Of a stretch of 45,870 nucleotides of DNA, positions 6,765 through 14,382 are shown piece by piece. The position numbers were made by a program, and so were the translations under genes. A model generated the notes under the pieces. That model was given only the letters and a program-made list of their open reading frames with translations. It did not search any database and was not told the origin of the DNA. Numbering within the stretch: position 1 is the first letter of the stretch; each line of letters starts with the position of its first letter. This stretch comes from Lachnospiraceae bacterium (lineage in GTDB: Bacteria > Bacillota > Clostridia > Lachnospirales > Lachnospiraceae), in assembly GCA_022791975.1 (NCBI GenBank), contig JAAWAC010000062.1:1-45870 (forward strand). Direction: 5' to 3'.

Positions 6765-8165
6765 ATGAAAATAAAACACAAGGAGTTCCAAGATATAGGT
6801 AAGCATCCTTTTAACAGACTAGATTATAAGTATTGGGATACACAAGATACGATACATTTTTCCAATTACAGACTTTTGAAGGAACTCTTTTTTGTAATTC
6901 ATGGAAGCGTGCAAACGAACAAATATTCTACAGATGTAACATCTGTGCCATATATACGAATCGGTGATATTGATTATAAGTTTGGGATATCATTGGAGGG
7001 AGCCATTTATTTAGACGAAAATGTAATTATTCCGGAAGAAAAAGTAATACAAGAAAGGGACCTGATTTTGGCCACCATTGGCGCCACAGTCGGCAAAGTT
7101 GGATCTGGAAAACCTGCTATGGGAGGAACCCATTCCAATAATACTGTAATTTTTCGTCCCAAAATGGAAACCATGAATATGGCTTTTTATGAAAAGCTAT
7201 TTCAAACAGATTTATTCATAAATTATATATTTGGATTAGTTGCACAAAAAGCACAGCCCAATTTACAACCCTATGAGATAGATAATATTAAAATACCGGT
7301 TATTTCAATCAAAAAAGCCGAGACGGCTATGGGGCTGGTATCTGATATTGAGACTAAAATTCAAAATTTGAAGGAACAGATTCGTTCCCCCAGGGAGTTA
7401 ATGGATCTGGTCTTTAGCCGTGAATTTCATATTGACATAGTAAAGATGCAGGAATTAGAAGCAAGTAAAACACTTTCTGTATCGGTACATTCCCTTCTTT
7501 CAGGAAACTACAATTTGCGGTTTAGCAGCAGATGGAATAAGGCTGTTATTTTACAAAATGAATTGCAAATGCAAACAAAGGAGTGTAAAAAGCTTAATCC
7601 ATTTATTTTAGAGACAAAGAATGGATGGTCACCCTTATGTAATGAGGAAGATGGAGACTTTCAAGTGTTGGGTGTTGATGCAATAAATGCTGACACAAAT
7701 TTGTCGTTTGATAATCCCAAGTTTAGCTCTGTAAAAAGAAATAATTTAGATGAATATCAAATCAAGGATGGGGATTTTTTTGTTAGCAGGGGAAATACCG
7801 TTGACCTGGTTTCATTGGCTTCGGTTGCTAAAGTTACCGGGGAGACACCTTATACAATATTTCCTGATTTGATGATTCGAGTTAAATTTTCTGATACGAT
7901 AGATGTAAATTATCTGGCGTATATATTTAATTCTTTCATAGGCAGATTCTATTTTAAATATGCAACGAAAGGGAAGAATCAAACAATGGTAAAAGTCACG
8001 CCAAAGGAATTAGGTGAATTTATTTTTCCCTGTCCTGGAAAGAAAGAGCAACAACGCATCGTTCGGGAAATTCGGGAAGAGATTGCAAAGCAAGGTAGAA
8101 TGAAGGAGGAGATCCTTAAGTTAAGGCAGCAGATTGATGAAATTATACTTCAGGCTATAAAATGA
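6765..8165 (+). CDS. hsdS: Restriction-modification specificity subunit (HsdS)
   Basis: The 466-residue protein has the two-fold HsdS layout. Target-recognition domain 1 covers about residues 35-185, a first helical spacer 185-210, domain 2 about 270-425, and a C-terminal coiled spacer 427-463. Each domain ends with the typical FIFPCP/IKIPVI boundary followed by a heptad helix. QKAQPNLQPYEI at 161-172 is a common HsdS end-of-TRD signature. Two TRDs imply a bipartite DNA target. It starts 11 nt after the RM gene behind GTAAGGTGATTTGT, so they form one operon. It would direct both cutting and methylation by the fused partner. Confidence 0.9.
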   Translation: MKIKHKEFQDIGKHPFNRLDYKYWDTQDTIHFSNYRLLKELFFVIHGSVQTNKYSTDVTSVPYIRIGDIDYKFGISLEGAIYLDENVIIPEEKVIQERDLILATIGATVGKVGSGKPAMGGTHSNNTVIFRPKMETMNMAFYEKLFQTDLFINYIFGLVAQKAQPNLQPYEIDNIKIPVISIKKAETAMGLVSDIETKIQNLKEQIRSPRELMDLVFSREFHIDIVKMQELEASKTLSVSVHSLLSGNYNLRFSSRWNKAVILQNELQMQTKECKKLNPFILETKNGWSPLCNEEDGDFQVLGVDAINADTNLSFDNPKFSSVKRNNLDEYQIKDGDFFVSRGNTVDLVSLASVAKVTGETPYTIFPDLMIRVKFSDTIDVNYLAYIFNSFIGRFYFKYATKGKNQTMVKVTPKELGEFIFPCPGKKEQQRIVREIREEIAKQGRMKEEILKLRQQIDEIILQAIK

Positions 8166-8274
8166 AAACCTGTCAAATCTCCATGGCCAAGGGGGATAGA
8201 CGCTAAAGTCCAATGATTTTTAGGGAAAGTAGACGCTTTTTCCAGGAAAAGGAGACAGGACGGAGGGATGCGCT

Positions 8275-8949
8275 GTGTCAGAGATGATGTTTGAATCTAT
8301 TTATGGAGAAATTTTTCCCTTTTGGGGGAAAATTCCGCATGCGGACAGGGAATATATCTGTCAGAATTCTTATGGTATTACATATGCCAAGGGAAGAAAT
8401 GTCCATGATGGGGGAGAATGTTCTGGTGTGATTCTTGTCCGTCAGGGAAGTCTTCGGCTCTACATTATGTCGGAGGGGGGAAAAGATATCACACTTTACC
8501 GGCTGCACAGAGGCGATCTGTGTATGCTGTCTGCCTCCTGCGTGTTGGATGCTGTCACGTTTGATGTGTTTGTAGATGCGGAGGAGGATAGCGAGTGCTG
8601 TGTGGTCAGCGGGCCTGCTTTTGCGGCAGTTTCAGAACGGAATCCGGAAATCCGCATATTCGCGCTGGAAACGGCGGTCAGCCGTTTTTCGGATGTGATG
8701 TGGGTGATGCAGCAGATTCTGTTTATGAGTATGGATAAACGGCTGGCCATTTTCCTTTCCGATGAATCAGCCAGAACTGGCTCGGATACCATTGCATTGA
8801 CACACGGGCAGATTGCCCGGTATATGGGATCTGCCCGTGAGGTGGTGTCCAGGATGCTAAAGTATTTTGCCAGTGAGGGAATTGTAGATGTGTCCAGGGG
8901 CGGTGTCACGATTCTTGATAAGAAGCGTCTCCGGCAGTTAACCCTCTAA
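8275..8949 (+). CDS. Crp/Fnr family transcriptional regulator
   Basis: The 224-residue protein has an N-terminal cyclic-nucleotide-binding-type beta barrel (about 20-120, with VRQGSLRLYIMSEGG and RLHRGD) and a C-terminal winged helix (about 170-215: LTHGQIARYMGSAREVVSRM). The start is GTG 8275, 7 nt after a strong GGACGGAGGG; an ATG at 8268 is out of frame. It has no four-cysteine Fe-S cluster motif at the N-terminus, so its signal is unknown. It converges on thioredoxin with a 12-bp overlap of the coding ends, which suggests a redox or stress role. Confidence 0.85.
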   Translation: MSEMMFESIYGEIFPFWGKIPHADREYICQNSYGITYAKGRNVHDGGECSGVILVRQGSLRLYIMSEGGKDITLYRLHRGDLCMLSASCVLDAVTFDVFVDAEEDSECCVVSGPAFAAVSERNPEIRIFALETAVSRFSDVMWVMQQILFMSMDKRLAIFLSDESARTGSDTIALTHGQIARYMGSAREVVSRMLKYFASEGIVDVSRGGVTILDKKRLRQLTL

Positions 8950-9246
8950 CAAGGCAAGGATCTCCCGTTTGGGCCTTGCGCCTGCGGATTGGCTTACGAT
9001 TTTACCGTTTTTAATCACAGCCAGTGTGGGAATGCTTAGGACTTTGAACTGCTGTGCCAGCTCCGGTTCCTTGTCTACATTGATCTTTCCTATAAGGTAT
9101 TGTGGATTTTCCTCTGCGATTTCCTCCACAAGAGGGGACACCATGCGGCAAGGGCCGCACCAGTCCGCATAGAAATCCAGAAGTACAGGCTTGTTGCTAG
9201 TTATAACAGAATCAAAATTGTTTTTGTTTACAAGAAGTACAGACAT
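8938..9246 (-). CDS. trxA: Thioredoxin
   Basis: The 102-residue protein has the classical thioredoxin fold with the redox motif WCGPC at residues 29-33, in DFYADWCGPCRM, plus the cis-Pro loop SIPTL. It reduces disulfides in the cytoplasm using thioredoxin reductase. I chose ATG 9246 because AAAGGAAGG lies 8 nt upstream; the ATG at 9252 is only two bases from that site. Its 3' end overlaps the Crp/Fnr gene by 12 bp in convergent orientation, so transcription of one could affect the other. Confidence 0.93.
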   Translation of the reverse strand: MSVLLVNKNNFDSVITSNKPVLLDFYADWCGPCRMVSPLVEEIAEENPQYLIGKINVDKEPELAQQFKVLSIPTLAVIKNGKIVSQSAGARPKREILALLEG

Positions 9247-9397
9247 AATCATTACCTTCCTTTCTTTTTGGGGGATTGCTTTTACATATGGGAGGATACA
9301 CCCTGGGGCAAATTCTCTTTGCTTTTGGCAAATCTAGCTTGCTTGAAATGGGGTTCCTTTGTATGGTTACAGGATAGCATTTTCTACTTTTTATTTC

Positions 9398-9412
9398 TGT
9401 GACCAGGTCACG
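9398..9412. promoter_or_regulatory. Crp-like palindromic operator candidate
   Basis: TGTGACCAGGTCACG contains a perfect GTGACC-A-GGTCAC palindrome. It resembles Crp/Fnr family half-sites (TGTGA/TCACA) with 5 instead of 6 central bases. It lies about 150 bp upstream of trxA on the minus strand and about 125 bp upstream of the DUF2130 gene on the plus strand. The adjacent Crp/Fnr protein could bind here. Confidence 0.45.
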
Positions 9413-9537
9413 TTTCCTGCTATGCCGGGAATAAAAGAGCTTGTGGAAAGCTTGGGTGGATTGTGTTAAAATTGAGGGACAAAGACAGGAAGCATTGTGG
9501 GTGGAAAGCTTCATTTGGCGGGAAAGGACAGGGTTAT

Positions 9538-10773
9538 ATGCAGAAGATTAAATGCCCGAATTGTGGAGAGGTTTTTACGGTGGATGAGTCCGGCTATGCG
9601 CAGATTCTTAAGCAGGTTCGGGATCAGGAATTCGAGAGAGAGATCCGGCAGCGGGAGAAGACATTGGCGGAAATGAAGGAGAGCGAACTAAAGCTTGCCC
9701 GGATGGTGCAGCGGGAGGAGCTGGATAAAGCCCTTTCGGCGAAGGAGGCGGAGATCGCTTCCCGGGACAGGGCGATTGCGCAATTAAAGGCCCAGATTTC
9801 TGGCAATGAGACGGAGAAGAGGCTTGCAGTTTCGGAGGCCATCCAGGAAAAGGAGAGGGAGCTCTCCCAAAAGGAGACAGAGATTGTTAAGCTTAAGGGA
9901 AAACTTTCCAGCAGCGAGACAGCTTATGCCCTAAAGGAGCAGGCCCTGCAAAAGCAGCATGAGAACGAGCTGAAATTAAAGGATGAGCAGATCGAGTATT
10001 ACAAGGACTTTAAGGCCAGGCAATCCACCAAGATGATTGGGGAAAGCCTGGAGCAGCATTGCCTGAATCAGTTTAATTCCCTGCGTATGACGGCGTTTCC
10101 GGCGGCTTATTTTGAGAAGGATACAGATGTAAGGACAGGGAGCAAGGGGGACTTTATTTTCCGAGAGGCAGCAGAAGGCGTGGAGTTTATTTCCATTATG
10201 TTTGAGATGAAGAATCAGATGGATGAGACTGCCACCAAGCACAAAAATGAGGACTTTTTAAAGGAGCTGGACAAGGACAGGCGGGAAAAGAAATGCGAAT
10301 ATGCGGTGCTGGTCTCCCTTCTTGAGATTGACAATGAGCTGTATAACAACGGCATTGTGGATGTGTCCTACAGGTACGAAAAAATGTATGTGATCCGGCC
10401 GCAGTTTTTTATTCCCATGATTACGCTGCTTCGAAATGCGGCTCTGAACGCTCTAAGCTATCGCCAAGAGCTGGAGGTGATCCGAAATCAACAGGTGGAT
10501 ATTCTTCACTTTGAGGAGAATATGAATGTGTTTAAGGAGGGCTTTGCCCGCAATTACCGGATTGCCAGCGAAAAGTTTCAGACAGCCATTGCGGAGATTG
10601 ACAAGACCATTACCCATTTACAGAAGACAAAGGAAGCGCTTCTCTCCTCAGAGAACAACCTTCGCCTGGCCAACAATAAGGCCGAGGATCTGAGTATAAA
10701 AAGGCTCACAAAAAATGCGCCGGCGGTGAGAGAGCTGTATGAGGAGCTAAAGAGAGAGGATCCTACCACATAA
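9538..10773 (+). CDS. DUF2130 coiled-coil protein, possible nuclease
   Basis: The 411-residue protein starts MQKIKCPNCGEVFTV, with a single CxxC zinc-type knuckle (Cys6, Cys9). A long charged coiled coil spans about 25-160, and a globular DUF2130 domain about 160-350. That domain has GDFIF (Asp205) followed by FEMK (Glu223, Lys225), a spacing like the D...ExK core of PD-(D/E)XK nucleases. I infer nuclease potential from this; the family is otherwise uncharacterised. The frame is open upstream to 9463, but the CPNCG start with AAAGGA before ATG 9538 is preferred. A second helical segment ends the protein. The lipoprotein gene follows 14 nt downstream, so the two may share a transcript. Confidence 0.75.
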   Translation: MQKIKCPNCGEVFTVDESGYAQILKQVRDQEFEREIRQREKTLAEMKESELKLARMVQREELDKALSAKEAEIASRDRAIAQLKAQISGNETEKRLAVSEAIQEKERELSQKETEIVKLKGKLSSSETAYALKEQALQKQHENELKLKDEQIEYYKDFKARQSTKMIGESLEQHCLNQFNSLRMTAFPAAYFEKDTDVRTGSKGDFIFREAAEGVEFISIMFEMKNQMDETATKHKNEDFLKELDKDRREKKCEYAVLVSLLEIDNELYNNGIVDVSYRYEKMYVIRPQFFIPMITLLRNAALNALSYRQELEVIRNQQVDILHFEENMNVFKEGFARNYRIASEKFQTAIAEIDKTITHLQKTKEALLSSENNLRLANNKAEDLSIKRLTKNAPAVRELYEELKREDPTT

Positions 10774-10787
10774 GGAGAAGGGCTGCT

Positions 10788-11720
10788 ATGCGAAAATATG
10801 TACAACCAATAAGCGCTGCATTGCTGGTTTTATTCTTGGTTGGATGCAGCAGGACAAAATTTGATGGTAGCACAGTGGAAGACACCATCACGGGAGAGGA
10901 GCCAAAGGAAAGTGTAAGCTTTCAAAGAGCTCCGGCCCAACAGGAAGAAGAACAGGAACAGCAGCAAGAGGAAGCTGCCCAGCAGGTGACAGAGACCCTT
11001 ATGGATCTAAGCGGAGTATTTCAGGGCATCCAGGGGTGCGCCGTCATCTATTCTCCGGAAAAGGATCAGTATGCCTTTTATGATAAAAATCTGAGTGAAC
11101 AGGGGGCCTCTCCCTATTCCACCTTTAAAATAATTTCCACTTTGTCAGGGCTGCAAAATGGAGTTCTGGAAAATGAGGAATCCAAAATGAACTATACAGG
11201 AATCGTATATGGAAATCCGGCATGGAATGGAGATTTAACGTTAAAGGAGGCCTTTCAGAATTCCTGTGTATGGTACTTTCGCCAGGTGGTTGATAAGATA
11301 GGGGAAAGCAAAATGCAGGAGGAATTACAGGGGCTTCTCTATGGAAATTGTGATATTTCAGAGTGGAGTGGCAGTAGTCTCAATTCCAGGGAAGAATTAA
11401 ATGGATTTTGGCTGGGCTCTTCACTAAAAATTTCCCCTCTGGAGCAAGTGAAGGTTTTGACCCAGATCTTTGAAGGGCAGAGTAATTACCAGGAAAGTCA
11501 CATAGAACTCCTGAAAAATATAATGCTGGTTCAGGAGAATGGAGACACAAAGGTGTATGGAAAGACAGGAAGCGGAGGAAATGGGGAGGCCTGGTTTGTG
11601 GGATTTTCGGAGACAGATGGGGAGAGGGACTATTTTGCCATTTTTTTGATGGACAGGGAACAAAAAGAGAAGGTCTCCGGAAACAAAGCCAAAGAAATCG
11701 CCCTGGAAATCTTCTCTTAA
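10788..11720 (+). CDS. Class D beta-lactamase-like lipoprotein
   Basis: The 310-residue protein begins with a lipoprotein signal (LVLFLVGC, lipid-modified Cys20) and a Gln/Glu-rich linker to about residue 65. The rest carries every class D serine beta-lactamase hallmark: STFK (Ser111, Lys114), SCV (159-161), YGN (185-187) and KTG (259-261), plus FWLGSSLKISPLEQV. It would be tethered outside the membrane and could hydrolyse beta-lactams or act as a penicillin-binding sensor. Chromosomal class D enzymes are known in Bacillales and Clostridia. RBS AAGGAGAAGG precedes ATG 10788. No regulator lies immediately beside it. Confidence 0.85.
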   Translation: MRKYVQPISAALLVLFLVGCSRTKFDGSTVEDTITGEEPKESVSFQRAPAQQEEEQEQQQEEAAQQVTETLMDLSGVFQGIQGCAVIYSPEKDQYAFYDKNLSEQGASPYSTFKIISTLSGLQNGVLENEESKMNYTGIVYGNPAWNGDLTLKEAFQNSCVWYFRQVVDKIGESKMQEELQGLLYGNCDISEWSGSSLNSREELNGFWLGSSLKISPLEQVKVLTQIFEGQSNYQESHIELLKNIMLVQENGDTKVYGKTGSGGNGEAWFVGFSETDGERDYFAIFLMDREQKEKVSGNKAKEIALEIFS

Positions 11721-12246
11721 TATGTGGATGGGGAGTTACTATGCCTACTTTTCCCGGTCATGGTCCTAGAAATACCGAAAAGCCTGTACCATATGGTTGA
11801 GAAAATTCACGGCTGCGTTTTTTCTATCAATTCTAGAATCTTCCGGATTTCCCGGCGTGTAAAATCCAGCTTTCTAAAAACAGAATCTGTTGTAAGCTTT
11901 CCAGTGCTTTTTCATCGTAAAACCGATAGCCTGGGTTAGAAACCTTCACCAGAGAAGAACGCAGGCGTTCCGGCTGGCTTTATGAGAAAAGCATTCAATA
12001 TCACGTTACGTGGAGGGCAATACTTTTTTACAAAAAGGGGAAAATGAGAGAGACAGGAAAGGGGAAAATTTCCTGGGATAGAGATCCAAATTCCAAGAGA
12101 AGAAAGAACTTCCACTTCTTTTCACCATGATTATACCACAAAAATGCTTCCAATACAAGGCTGGTAACCCAAGTGACCCGATGCTATAATCAGTTCGTTA
12201 CTTTTCACACGTTAGCCGGAATACAACCGGGATGGGAGGAAAGCGC
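11721..12246. other. Gap with MerR relic and A+T-rich spacer
   Basis: This 500-bp gap has no intact gene. Its left half holds a broken MerR gene on the minus strand, listed separately. The right half (12000-12230) contains the repeated words AAAGGGGAAAAT and a TATAAT-like TGCTATAATC near 12182-12191. The latter may be the -10 of the DUF6323-DUF6179 pair, although no good -35 is seen. Confidence 0.5.
11807..11975 (-). pseudogene. MerR-family regulator fragment
   Basis: Read on the minus strand, the frame gives PERLRSSLVKVSNPGYRFYD, then EKALESLQQILF. After a one-base slip at a T run it continues RKLDFTRREIRKILELIEK and stops at TGA (11807-11809). This matches the wing and dimerisation-helix start of MerR/TipA-type regulators; compare NPGYRFYD with AGYRFYG in the intact MerR gene at 37581. 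The N-terminal HTH start and the effector domain are missing. It is a dead remnant, seen by pattern only. Confidence 0.6.
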
Positions 12247-12774
12247 TTGGACAGAGACTGGATGGTTTTATTAGGGCAGCAAAATCAACTGGCAAAGGTA
12301 TTGGATACCAATCGTAGAACACGGCAGTTTGGTCTTACCCTGACAGAGCAGGATGCGGGCCTGCTTTTAAAGGAGCGGACCAAAGCGCTGCGGGAGCAAA
12401 GGCGGGTGGAATTTGGGGAGGGGATAATACCAAAAATCATTGACGAATTCTGTGATTCCAGCTTTATTGACCAGGAGAACTATGTGGAAACGCTGATTCG
12501 ATTGCAGGAAATCTTCTATTTATATAAGAATGAAATGCAAGATGAGATTAGCGACGAGGAGCTTCTGCATTTTATGGGGGAACAGTTTGAGGACACCTGC
12601 TTTGGGGACCTGGACTATCTGGAGGGAACCTGCCTAAATATTTTTTCCCAGGCTATTCGGGCTGGTTATCGAGGCTATAAGGCTTCCCGGGGATGTGGGG
12701 AATACGGGAATTTTGACGAGGTGAATAGATGGGACTATGAGCTGTATCTGGAAGCGCTGAAAAATCTTTATTAA
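12247..12774 (+). CDS. DUF6323 family protein
   Basis: The 175-residue protein reads MDRDWMVLLGQQNQLAKVLD, with later ERTKALREQRRVEFGEGII and YLEGTCLNIFSQAIRAGYRG. I recognise it as the DUF6323 family seen in Lachnospiraceae; the function is unknown. I prefer TTG 12247, just after GGGAGGAAAGCGC, because the ATG at 12232 lies inside that ribosome site. The protein is mostly helical, acidic and without membrane segments. It sits 14 nt before the DUF6179 gene, and these two families are typically paired, so they probably act together. Confidence 0.75.
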   Translation: MDRDWMVLLGQQNQLAKVLDTNRRTRQFGLTLTEQDAGLLLKERTKALREQRRVEFGEGIIPKIIDEFCDSSFIDQENYVETLIRLQEIFYLYKNEMQDEISDEELLHFMGEQFEDTCFGDLDYLEGTCLNIFSQAIRAGYRGYKASRGCGEYGNFDEVNRWDYELYLEALKNLY

Positions 12775-12788
12775 GGAGGCCTGTACCG

Positions 12789-13628
12789 ATGAGCTATGAG
12801 ATGGAGGAGTTAGTTCCCCTTGTGGGAAAACTGGCAGAGAAATACACAGCTTTGGATCATACCTCTGTGACCTATGAGAGGGCGGAAAAGCTTATGGAGG
12901 CGGTGCTGTTTTGTATTCAGGAGGCGGAGCTTATGGATGGAAACTCTCTGGCCCTGGCTGGTGGAAGATCGGCCCAGGAGGCCTACAGGATCGGGCTTGA
13001 AGCTGTGGAGAGAAGGACAAAGGCGACCCTTGAGCATTACAATGAGATGCTTTTGGAATTTGACTGCTATGACAACCGCTGCCTGTACGACACCCTTATA
13101 AAGGGCCTGCCAGAGTTTTTTAAGTGGTATGATATTCCCTTTGCTCCCCAGGAGACAGGGCTAACCCTGGATTATCCGGTGCTAAAAGATCTTTCTGGGG
13201 AGACCGGAATCCGCCGGATTGACAAGTTTATTCACTGCATTGGCCTGGAGCAGGAGTTTTTGCGGGGATTTTCCCGGGAGTATGTGAAAAATCTTCTGTC
13301 CCGATACAACAGGCAATACAGGAGCATGATAGAGAATCTCTGCCTTATTGTCTATGAGGCTGTGGTAAGGCATATGCTGGTAGAAAAGTCCCTTGTGGAG
13401 GAGGGTTGGGGAGAGGCGGAGAATCTGCGGCTAAAACAGAGGCTGACTAAGACCAGCCTTCCTGATATCATAGAGATGGTGGAGCAAGGAACAGCCTCCT
13501 TTGTGGGAAGATACTATGGGGGGATGGAGGAGCTTACGGATTATCTGTCCGGTGCCATCCGGGGAATTCTTGTGAGGCTTAAGAATAGGGCTGAGGAGGG
13601 AAATTTTTCTGGTCTTACAGTTTTGTAA
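12789..13628 (+). CDS. DUF6179 domain protein
   Basis: The 279-residue protein starts MSYEMEELVPLVGKLAEKYT after AAGGAGG. It is predicted all-helical and soluble. Visible landmarks are TSVTYERAEKLMEAVLFCIQ near the N-terminus, CYDNRCLYDTLIKGLPEFFKW near the middle, and a Leu-rich C-terminus. I recognise the DUF6179 family, partner of DUF6323. No catalytic motif is evident. Together with its upstream neighbour it forms a two-gene operon directly before a two-component system. Whether the pair is linked to that system is unknown. Confidence 0.7.
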   Translation: MSYEMEELVPLVGKLAEKYTALDHTSVTYERAEKLMEAVLFCIQEAELMDGNSLALAGGRSAQEAYRIGLEAVERRTKATLEHYNEMLLEFDCYDNRCLYDTLIKGLPEFFKWYDIPFAPQETGLTLDYPVLKDLSGETGIRRIDKFIHCIGLEQEFLRGFSREYVKNLLSRYNRQYRSMIENLCLIVYEAVVRHMLVEKSLVEEGWGEAENLRLKQRLTKTSLPDIIEMVEQGTASFVGRYYGGMEELTDYLSGAIRGILVRLKNRAEEGNFSGLTVL

Positions 13629-13662
13629 GGAAGCCCACGGGAGGGTTGCTGCATGTTATACT
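13615..13662 (+). promoter_or_regulatory. Candidate promoter/operator of the two-component operon
   Basis: TTACAG-TTT-TGTAAGG at 13615-13630 (TTACA/TGTAA inverted) is followed by a -10-like TATACT at 13657-13662, upstream of the response regulator. The TGTAAGG word also occurs twice upstream of the ABC transporter, suggesting shared control and autoregulation. The spacing differs from the transporter promoter, so this is tentative. Confidence 0.4.
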
Positions 13663-13698
13663 AAAAAGGAGGAGAGATTCCAGGAGGAGGTGATGAGA

Positions 13699-14382
13699 AT
13701 GGAAAAGCTCTTGCTTTTGGAGGATGATGACAGTCTGATAGATGGCTTGATGTATGCCCTTCTAAAAAATGGATATGAGGTACAGGTGGCCCGGACCATA
13801 GAGGAGGCCCGGGGGCTACTTCGGGAGAACAGGTTTGGGCTGCTGCTTTTTGATGTGACCCTGCCAGACGGAAACAGTTTTGCCCTGTGTGAGGAGATTC
13901 GGCAGGGGGGAAATTCGGTCCCTTTGATATTTCTCACGGCCTCGGATGAGGAGACCAGCGTGATCCGGGGATTGGATTGCGGCGGAGATGACTATATTAC
14001 CAAGCCCTTTAAACTGGGGGAGTTGTGCTCCCGCATCCGGGCTCTGCTGCGACGGAGCAAAGGGCAGAGGGTGGAAGAGAACATTGTCTGCGGCGGAAAT
14101 TTAACGATAAATCTTACCGAGGGCAGGGTATGGCGCAGGGGGAAGCCGGTGGAGCTTACGGGAGCCGAGTACAGGCTTCTCTGTCTGTTGGTGAAAAACA
14201 GCGGGCGAGTTCTCACCCGGGACATGATGTTGGACAAGCTTTGGGATGGAGCCGGAAGCTTTGTAGATGATAATACCCTGTCGGTGTATGTGCGTCGGCT
14301 GCGGGAGAAGCTTGAGGAGGAGCCCTCCTGCCCCCAGTATCTAAAGACTGTCCGGGGACTGGGGTATGAGTGGAAGGGGTGA
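13699..14382 (+). CDS. OmpR-family response regulator
   Basis: This 227-residue regulator has a receiver domain (about 3-115) with the acidic pair in LEDDD, the phospho-acceptor Asp52 in FDVTLPDG, and the conserved Lys in ITKPFKLGEL. A winged-helix DNA-binding domain (about 130-225) has LTGAEYRLLCLLVKN and SVYVRRLREKLE. ATG 13699 is chosen since GGAGG ends 8 nt before it; GTG 13690 and ATG 13693 are closer to or within that site. It is followed with overlap by the kinase gene. Its likely target is the ABC transporter promoter at 15607-15655. Confidence 0.93.
   Translation: MEKLLLLEDDDSLIDGLMYALLKNGYEVQVARTIEEARGLLRENRFGLLLFDVTLPDGNSFALCEEIRQGGNSVPLIFLTASDEETSVIRGLDCGGDDYITKPFKLGELCSRIRALLRRSKGQRVEENIVCGGNLTINLTEGRVWRRGKPVELTGAEYRLLCLLVKNSGRVLTRDMMLDKLWDGAGSFVDDNTLSVYVRRLREKLEEEPSCPQYLKTVRGLGYEWKG

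Noticed and set aside
8196..8240. AGACGCT repeated twice before the Crp/Fnr gene
   Set aside because: The 7-bp direct repeat (about 8201 and 8231) is too short to support an operator call alone.
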